Source: Haloarcula sp. CBA1127 (GTDB lineage: Archaea; Halobacteriota; Halobacteria; Halobacteriales; Haloarculaceae). Taken from it: a stretch of 64,000 nucleotides of DNA. Where the stretch lies: NCBI RefSeq assembly GCF_001485575.1, contig NZ_BCNB01000006.1, forward strand, positions 434,001-498,000, read 5' to 3'. The position numbers and the translations under genes are program-made. The notes under the pieces are model-generated. The model was not told the origin of the DNA, did no database searches, and saw only the letters and a program-made list of their open reading frames with translations. The first letter of the stretch is position 1. Every line of letters begins with the position of its first letter. This document shows positions 59,350 to 64,000 of this stretch, one piece after another.

Positions 59350-59393
59350 TATAACAGTGTTTGCACAGTGTCACTGAACGAGTCGCTTTTATT
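59350..59393. promoter_or_regulatory. divergent promoters for peroxiredoxin and tsr3
   Basis: The GTTATAG box (59350-59356, minus strand) serves GTG 59327; the CTTTTATT box (59386-59393) serves GTG 59415. Both are at the leaderless distance of 26-27 nt and both genes use GTG, so their starts rest on these boxes. Confidence 0.55.
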
Positions 59394-59414
59394 CGCCAGT
59401 GTAGTAGCGCTCCT

Positions 59415-59930
59415 GTGGAACTGCACGTCCGGTACGAGGGTGACGACGACCCCGATAAATGTAGTGCGCGGAAACTGGCCCGGATGGACGAGGCCGAACT
59501 CCACCGCGCGACGCGGTCGACGCCGCCCGGCATCGTGCTCAACCCCTTCGCCGAGCAGGCGCTGTCACCGGCGGACCGTCCGACCCCCGGCGACGGCGCT
59601 CGCCACAGCCGTCTGGTTGCACTCGATTGCTCCTGGGAGACCGCTGAACGGGAGGCGTTCGACCTCGAAGGGGTGCACCGCTCGCTCCCCTTCCTCGTCG
59701 CCGGCAACCCGGTCAACTACGGCACGGCCTTTCAGCTCAATACCGTCGAAGCCTTCGCCGGTGCGCTCGCCATTCTTGGGGAGCACGACCACGCCGAGCG
59801 GATTCTCTCGACGTTCTCCTGGGGCCACACGTTTCTGGAACTGAATGAGGAGCCGCTGGAACGGTACGCGAACTGCGAGGATTCGAGCGACGTCATCGAC
59901 GTACAGGACGACTATCTCGCCGAGGAGTAG
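59415..59930 (+). CDS. tsr3: rRNA aminocarboxypropyltransferase Tsr3 (DUF367), 171 aa
   Basis: Transfers the aminocarboxypropyl group of SAM to a uridine or pseudouridine in small-subunit rRNA. The DUF367 pattern is present: [61 protein letters not shown] and [17 protein letters not shown]. It is an SPOUT-fold protein. The frame extends to 59361, but the TTTTATT box 26 nt before GTG 59415 fixes the start ([12 protein letters not shown]). Convergent with the zinc microprotein, one base apart. Confidence 0.92.
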   Translation: MELHVRYEGDDDPDKCSARKLARMDEAELHRATRSTPPGIVLNPFAEQALSPADRPTPGDGARHSRLVALDCSWETAEREAFDLEGVHRSLPFLVAGNPVNYGTAFQLNTVEAFAGALAILGEHDHAERILSTFSWGHTFLELNEEPLERYANCEDSSDVIDVQDDYLAEE

Positions 59931-60044
59931 TCACTGGGGCGTTGCTGGCTTTTCGAGGAGCGGCGCATCACAGTGTGGGCAGGCCTGCCGTGCGTGTGCC
60001 TCCAGTACGTCGTCGATGCGTTCTCCGCAGGCTTGGCATCGCAT
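59931..60044 (-). CDS. zinc-ribbon microprotein, 37 aa
   Basis: The frame from ATG 60044 is MRCQACGERIDDVLEAHARQ followed by ACPHCDAPLLEKPATPQ. Two CxxC pairs (CQAC, CPHC) are separated by 16 residues, as in the haloarchaeal one-domain zinc-finger micro-proteins. An ACAATAAT stretch about 26 nt upstream is AT-rich enough to serve as promoter. It ends one base from tsr3. Function unknown; small enough to be missed by most gene finders. Confidence 0.7.
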   Translation of the reverse strand: MRCQACGERIDDVLEAHARQACPHCDAPLLEKPATPQ

Positions 60045-60099
60045 GACAATAGTTAGTATCCGTACAATAATGTAGCTTTGGCTTCATTTCTAAGGCCGC

Positions 60100-61173
60100 T
60101 TACGAGAAGCCGGTCCCGATGCCGGTCGGCGCGTCAGGTGGGGTGAGCGGACTCGTCGGCAAGTCGGCGTCAGGGTCGGGGTCGTTGTATCCGCCGGGCG
60201 CGACGTCGTTCGGCCCGTCAGGATAGCACAGCGACGCCAGCGCCTGAATGTGGTCTCGGCCGACGCCGAGTTCGAACTGGCCGCCGCCGTACAGGTCGAT
60301 ACCGTGTTTCTCGCAGTAGTCGATGGTCGCAAGCACCGACTCGACGGTCCCGCAGCGGGACGGTTTCATGTTGAGCCACGCCGGTTCGAAGGGCAGCGCC
60401 TCGATGCTTTCGACGCCGGTGATGGGTACGTCCCAGGTGACGCGAGCTTCTTGCCCGTCGAAGATGGGTCGGGTCGTCTCGGTCAGATCGGGGTCCTCGA
60501 CCAGCGCGTCCGGGAGGCCGTCGACGACGCGGTGGTAGAACTCGGGGTCGGCCTCGACATCGACGTCCGTCCCCTCATACAACCCTTTCAGGTCCAGTAC
60601 GCGAACGTCGTAATCCGCCAGCTCGTCGACAAGGGCGTCGCTCCAGGACGGCGTGGGATCGAGTTTGAACGGGAGGTCGCCGTAGCGCTCACACAGCATC
60701 GCCAGTCTGTCAGCCGTCGGCGGCGTGTCATCGTCCGCGTTCGAGAGCCGCGTCGAGACGACGAAGTTCACTGGGTCGTACTGCCGGTCGAGGGCGGTTC
60801 CGAGGTCCGTGTCGGCCTGTTTCAGCGCGAGGTCAAGCGCCGCGCTCTCGAATCCCCAGCGCCGGTAGTGACGAAACCGCTCCTCGTCGGGCGACTCGGG
60901 CCACAGATCGGCCTCGGCCAGCGCCGTCGAAAACGAATCGACGGTGTACTCGCCGGCCAGTGGGGTGCCCTCGCCCTGCAACGCATCGCTGTCCTGCAGC
61001 GCGTCGTGGGCTTCGGCTGTGTACGTCACGTCCTCCCCGCTGCCGGTCTCACCCGCGCCGGAGAGGTGGATGACCGTCGTCACTCGGTCGAATCCGCTGG
61101 AGGTCGCCCGCTCACGGCGCTCGAACGCACAGCTCTCGACAGTGATCGGGAGGTCTGCCACCTGATCGTACAT
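60100..61173 (-). CDS. enolase-superfamily (mandelate racemase-like) protein, 357 aa
   Basis: A capped TIM barrel: an N-terminal domain (VADLPITVESCAFERRERAT) followed by DPTPSWSDALVDELADY and VRVLDLKGLYEG. The C-terminal motif NMKPSRCGTVESVLATIDYC is that seen in enolase-like proteins, and DLYGGGQFELGVGR closes the barrel. A catalytic Lys pair (in LKGLY and NMKPS) is likely, but I cannot assign the three metal acids from sequence alone. Substrate unknown. A CTTTAGAT box 28 nt upstream supports ATG 61173. Confidence 0.8.
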   Translation of the reverse strand: MYDQVADLPITVESCAFERRERATSSGFDRVTTVIHLSGAGETGSGEDVTYTAEAHDALQDSDALQGEGTPLAGEYTVDSFSTALAEADLWPESPDEERFRHYRRWGFESAALDLALKQADTDLGTALDRQYDPVNFVVSTRLSNADDDTPPTADRLAMLCERYGDLPFKLDPTPSWSDALVDELADYDVRVLDLKGLYEGTDVDVEADPEFYHRVVDGLPDALVEDPDLTETTRPIFDGQEARVTWDVPITGVESIEALPFEPAWLNMKPSRCGTVESVLATIDYCEKHGIDLYGGGQFELGVGRDHIQALASLCYPDGPNDVAPGGYNDPDPDADLPTSPLTPPDAPTGIGTGFS

Positions 61174-61238
61174 ACTCCGGCTTCGCCGCTCGGGCATCTA
61201 AAGCCGGCGACGGCTGGCGGTGTATTCCTATTTTAAAA

Positions 61239-61393
61239 CCAGAAAGCCCCGTCGCCGTTTAGCCAGCCGACACGGGTGGGACTGAAAGGGGCCGACGCGC
61301 TACGGGAACCCCGGCGAAGCAAGCACCACAGGGAGCGGAACGACCGAGGAGCACAGCGAGCCGCGGGACCGTAGCGCGTCGGGGGCTTTCTGG
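61239..61393. ncRNA. candidate structured RNA/element with two nested perfect stems
   Basis: Outer stem: CCAGAAAGCCCC (61239-61250) pairs with GGGGCTTTCTGG (61382-61393), 12 bp. Inner stem: CCGACGCGCTACGG (61292-61305) pairs with CCGTAGCGCGTCGG (61369-61382), 14 bp, sharing one base with the outer arm. Between the left arms lies GGGTGGGACTGAAAGGGG. The inner loop (about 63 nt) is purine-rich. I recall similar intergenic blocks in other haloarchaea but cannot verify it. A TTTTAAAA box at 61231-61238 is inside the left flank; a transcript from it would start near 61260, after the outer left arm. No protein is encoded. Confidence 0.6.
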
Positions 61394-61471
61394 CTACTGC
61401 TAGTCAGAGGCGGTTCGCCAGACACAGACCCAGGCCGAAACTCAAAGCTTAAACGCGCGCATCGGGAATGA

Positions 61472-61627
<156 letters not shown>

Positions 61628-61677
61628 TTTTCGGGTCAGTTGCCACCGATGTTCGGTGGCAGTTCGTCACCAATCCA

Positions 61678-62583
61678 CTACTGTCCAGTAGATTCTTTGT
61701 CCGCTGACTGGCGGTCGAGCGTCGCCATCCGAACCGACGCGTGTGAGACGATGAGTTCCAGCAGCTTCTGATCTTCTTCGCCGACAGTCGTCTCGTCCGT
61801 CGTGACCGAGATGACGACTGTCGTCGTGGCCGCGTCGTCCAGAACCACCGCCGACACGCAATCGGTGACTGACTCGGGGATGTCGACGGGGAACGGTCGG
61901 TCGTGAACGGTGACCGCTCCCTGTTCCTGTGTCCGGACTTCCTGTGCGAGCGACCCGACGGCGTCGACCGGCACGGTTCGGATCGTGTTCGCGAGCGCCA
62001 CCGCATCGCCGTCCCTGAGCCGGATGACGGCCGTCTCCTCCATACCGGTCATCGTGCCGAAGGCCTCGACGACGAAGGCGGCGACGCCGTCGACGCTGGG
62101 GGCGCTGGCGATGGCGCGTCCGTAGTTGTTCACGTCGGCCGCCTTCCCAGCAAAGGCCTCGATGCGGTCGCGCTCGGCCGCGAGTTCGCGGAGCCGGCTG
62201 CGGCTCCGGGCATCGTACAGGCCGACCAGAACGCCCGCCAGCGCGCCGACAGTAACGAGGTCCACCGTCAGGTACGATGCTCGGGCAAGTGAGCCAGAAG
62301 TCACACGCTGGCTGAACAACAGGAGCGCCGCCACGGCGGCGAACGTCACGGTTCCGCCGGCGGCCCACGCGGCCACTCGGGACGTGGCCCCCTCGAATGC
62401 CGTGTCACGGGCGAGCCAGACGCCCGCGTACGCTACCGCGAGGCCCATCGCCGCAAAGGGGAGCGCATCGACTGCGACCGCCACCGGAATCCGGGTCTGT
62501 TGGACCGCGTGAAGCACCTGCATCGCGGCCAGTACGACGCCGGAGAGCGCCAGGGCCGTCCCCGTCAGAAGTCGCTGGTTCAT
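61678..62583 (-). CDS. membrane-anchored GAF sensor, 301 aa
   Basis: Starts MNQRLLTGTALALSGVVLAA with four hydrophobic helices in residues 1-130 (LPFAAMGLAVAYAGVWLA; VAAWAAGGTVTFAAVAALLL; LTVDLVTVGALAGVLVGLY). A GAF-like domain follows (EAFGTMTGMEETAVIRLRDG; VVISVTTDETTVGEEDQKLL). No histidine-kinase, cyclase or HTH output domain follows, so it is a receptor part only or works with a separate protein. The ATG at 62583 gives the first helix; the frame reaches 62607. Confidence 0.8.
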   Translation of the reverse strand: MNQRLLTGTALALSGVVLAAMQVLHAVQQTRIPVAVAVDALPFAAMGLAVAYAGVWLARDTAFEGATSRVAAWAAGGTVTFAAVAALLLFSQRVTSGSLARASYLTVDLVTVGALAGVLVGLYDARSRSRLRELAAERDRIEAFAGKAADVNNYGRAIASAPSVDGVAAFVVEAFGTMTGMEETAVIRLRDGDAVALANTIRTVPVDAVGSLAQEVRTQEQGAVTVHDRPFPVDIPESVTDCVSAVVLDDAATTTVVISVTTDETTVGEEDQKLLELIVSHASVRMATLDRQSADKESTGQ

Positions 62584-62633
62584 AGCGTCGAATGTCAGCC
62601 CTGTCACTAGAGCGTTGCGCCGGTTTCGAGTCG

Positions 62634-63257
62634 TCAGTCGTCGGGGTACTTCGGCTCGCGGCGCTCGGCCCGTTCGAGGGCGCGCTCGACGACCTCGCGG
62701 ACATCGCCGTGGAAGGCGTCGCCGTGACCCGAGTACATGTGTTCGACGCCTGCCGGCATTCGGTCGAGAATGCGCTCGATGCTCTCGATGAGGCGCTCGC
62801 GGGACTGGCCGGGGCGGTCCGTGCGGCCGAAAGAGCCGTCGTCGAACGCGCCGTCGTCGTGGACGACCACATCGCCGGAGAACAGGGCTGACTCGGAGAC
62901 GAGCGAGACGTGGTCGTCGGCGTGGCCCGGCGTGTACACGACCTCACACTCCTCATCGCCGACGGTGAGCGTGTCGCCGTCAGAGAGTGCGTGGTCCCGG
63001 CGCGGGTGGGACCCGTAGGCGTACAGCGGCGCGTCGAAGGCGTCGAGGACGGCATCGAGTTGCTGGACGTGGTCGCCGTGCTGGTGGGTCAACACAACGG
63101 CGTCGAGCGTGTCAGTATGCTCGCGGATGACATCGACGACGCCGCGCATCGCGCCGGCGTCGACCAGCGTCGTCTGTTCGCCGGTTGCGAGATAGGCGTT
63201 ACAGGTGAACGTCTCAGCCTGATATGTAACGTGTGTTACTTCTGTGTCGAGAGTCAT
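62634..63257 (-). CDS. MBL-fold hydrolase, glyoxalase II-like, 207 aa
   Basis: The metal site is VLTHQHGDHVQQL (HxHxDH), with further ligands in YTPGHADDHVSL and MYSGHGDAFHGDVRE. The sequence starts MTLDTEVTHVTYQAETFTCN. It belongs to the glyoxalase II/MBL group, perhaps a thiol-ester hydrolase. A CTTTTTGAA box about 30 nt upstream supports ATG 63257. It ends 50 nt from the GAF sensor gene, same strand. Confidence 0.88.
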   Translation of the reverse strand: MTLDTEVTHVTYQAETFTCNAYLATGEQTTLVDAGAMRGVVDVIREHTDTLDAVVLTHQHGDHVQQLDAVLDAFDAPLYAYGSHPRRDHALSDGDTLTVGDEECEVVYTPGHADDHVSLVSESALFSGDVVVHDDGAFDDGSFGRTDRPGQSRERLIESIERILDRMPAGVEHMYSGHGDAFHGDVREVVERALERAERREPKYPDD

Positions 63258-63377
63258 CGGTAGTGTATGACTAGGTCCGGTGGCGACATTCAAAAAGCAC
63301 GGGTCAGCCCCGTTTTCCCAATGCAACAACAGGACAGGTGGGAGCCATATAGAGAGGCTCTATCTGCCGCCGCTCGT

Positions 63378-63413
63378 ATGAGTGCTGAAAAAGCGATTCT
63401 GAGTGTGTCATAG
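63378..63413 (+). CDS. leaderless 11-codon leader ORF before lipoprotein gene
   Basis: ATG 63378 to TAG 63411-63413 encodes MSAEKAILSVS. The CATATAG box (63346-63352) lies 29 nt before this ATG, not before the lipoprotein ATG at 63415, which follows after one base. The inferred transcript thus starts at this ORF. Likely a ribosome-loading or regulatory leader; a real product is uncertain. Confidence 0.4.
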   Translation: MSAEKAILSVS

Positions 63414-63414
63414 T

Positions 63415-64000
63415 ATGGCAAGTGATCGTGCTAACCGTCGTCGTTTCCTCCAGATTGGGGGTGCTGCTCTGACTACAACCCTCGCTGGCTGTGGCGGTCT
63501 GACTGATTTAGATAATCCAAGTGGGACAACTGAGTCTGAAGACGAAAAAACCGAGACAAAAGAACAGCAGTACACAATCCCACCAGTAGCAGATATGAAC
63601 TGTACAGGTGTTGAAAATGGAAATGCTGTAATAGAAGCAATTTATGAGCCAGTAACTACGCCCGGAGACTCTCGGTTGTTTATTAAAGATGAAATTACAT
63701 TTGAACTATTTTCGTATACAACCTATCCTGTTGAAAATGAAATAGACCTGAAAAAAGTCGCTGAGAAGACTAAATCTCCCTACGGTGACAGAGATATTAA
63801 ATTTAAGTATCCGCATAAGGAAATACCACAAAATAAACGTGTTAGACACCGGATAAAAGCGACAAATAATAACACTGGAGAATCAGAGTTTATAATGGAT
63901 AAAATAACGCTAGTTTATTTCAATTCACATTATGGTCCTTCAGAATATATTCAAAGTGATTCAAGTTTTTATACAATAATTGAAGAAGAAAATGACAAAC
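63415..64000 (+). CDS. AT-rich Tat lipoprotein, N-terminal 195 residues
   Basis: The frame from ATG 63415 stays open to the window end. It starts MASDRANRRRFLQIGGAALTTTLAGC: RR motif and LAGC lipobox, Tat-exported and lipid-anchored. The mature part begins Asp/Ser/Glu-rich and then changes to Lys-, Asn- and Ile-rich sequence (DIKFKYPHKEIPQNKRVRH). Codons such as AAA, ATA and TTT dominate after base about 63590, unlike all other genes here. Horizontal transfer or a recently acquired accessory gene is likely. A beta-sandwich lipoprotein is possible; function unknown. Confidence 0.8.
   Translation, partial: MASDRANRRRFLQIGGAALTTTLAGCGGLTDLDNPSGTTESEDEKTETKEQQYTIPPVADMNCTGVENGNAVIEAIYEPVTTPGDSRLFIKDEITFELFSYTTYPVENEIDLKKVAEKTKSPYGDRDIKFKYPHKEIPQNKRVRHRIKATNNNTGESEFIMDKITLVYFNSHYGPSEYIQSDSSFYTIIEEENDK

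Noticed and set aside
61261-61300. CRISPR-repeat-like GTGGGACTGAAA sequence
   Set aside because: Resembles the GTGGGATTGAAG part of haloarchaeal CRISPR repeats, but is single-copy with no spacer array or cas gene.

Overview
The window is chromosomal DNA of a halophilic archaeon, most like Haloarcula. The evidence is high GC with a strong GC third-position bias, acidic predicted proteins, twin-arginine (RR) lipoprotein signals, and archaeal information-processing genes (Hel308, Orc1/Cdc6, PCNA, Hjc, PriL, aIF2-gamma, Rpo7, Spt4, L40e, KEOPS Cgi121). Many starts are leaderless: an AT-rich box sits about 26-30 nt upstream of the initiation codon, and I used this to choose starts wherever a longer ORF was possible. 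Genes are tightly packed on both strands. I saw no rRNA, tRNA, CRISPR array, insertion sequence or phage gene.

Layout. 1-8 kb: acyl-CoA and redox enzymes (MaoC-type hydratases, Old Yellow Enzyme-type oxidoreductase, ferredoxin), the cgi121-hel308 pair, a MATE exporter and RidA. 8-14 kb: a micro-membrane-protein operon, an Orc1/Cdc6 protein, a MutS-related ATPase with an HhH N-terminus, and larE. 14-19 kb: the two haloarchaeal TatC translocase subunits (extended TatCo and tandem-fused TatCt), divergently arranged. 19-25 kb: a cupredoxin-like lipoprotein, RHH regulator plus queuosine-precursor transporter, RlmE, copper nitrite reductase with an apparent frameshift in its signal peptide, and PCNA. 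25-28.5 kb: Hjc, a SWIM zinc protein and primase large subunit. 29-36 kb: S-adenosylhomocysteine hydrolase, an acidic sequon-rich secreted protein, a deaminase of the MtaD/DadD type, an MFS transporter and HisG. 36-41 kb: tRNA G10 methyltransferase and the operon aIF2-gamma / PIN / Rpo7 / Spt4 / dephospho-CoA kinase. 41-51 kb: HTH regulator, a possible iron-sulphur PD-(D/E)XK nuclease (DUF5787), MBL hydrolases, AAA ATPase, a five-module DUF1508 membrane protein, thiolase and Nudix. 51-64 kb: Na+/H+ antiporter with TrkA domains, MBL hydrolase, UspA, SerRS, a peroxiredoxin with a 400-residue tail, Tsr3, an enolase-superfamily enzyme, a structured intergenic element ahead of L40e, a GAF membrane sensor, and an AT-rich lipoprotein running off the end.

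How they fit. Six replication or recombination genes (hel308, orc, mutS-like, pcn, hjc, priL) lie within 25.5 kb, and Hel308 ends in a PCNA-binding-like motif. The translation/transcription operon at 38-41 kb is a classic archaeal gene order.

Most worth a second look: the nested-stem element at 61239-61393, the nirK frameshift and its upstream palindrome, the DUF5787 nuclease prediction, trinucleotide-loop hairpin arrays, and leaderless micro-ORFs that abut the next gene.
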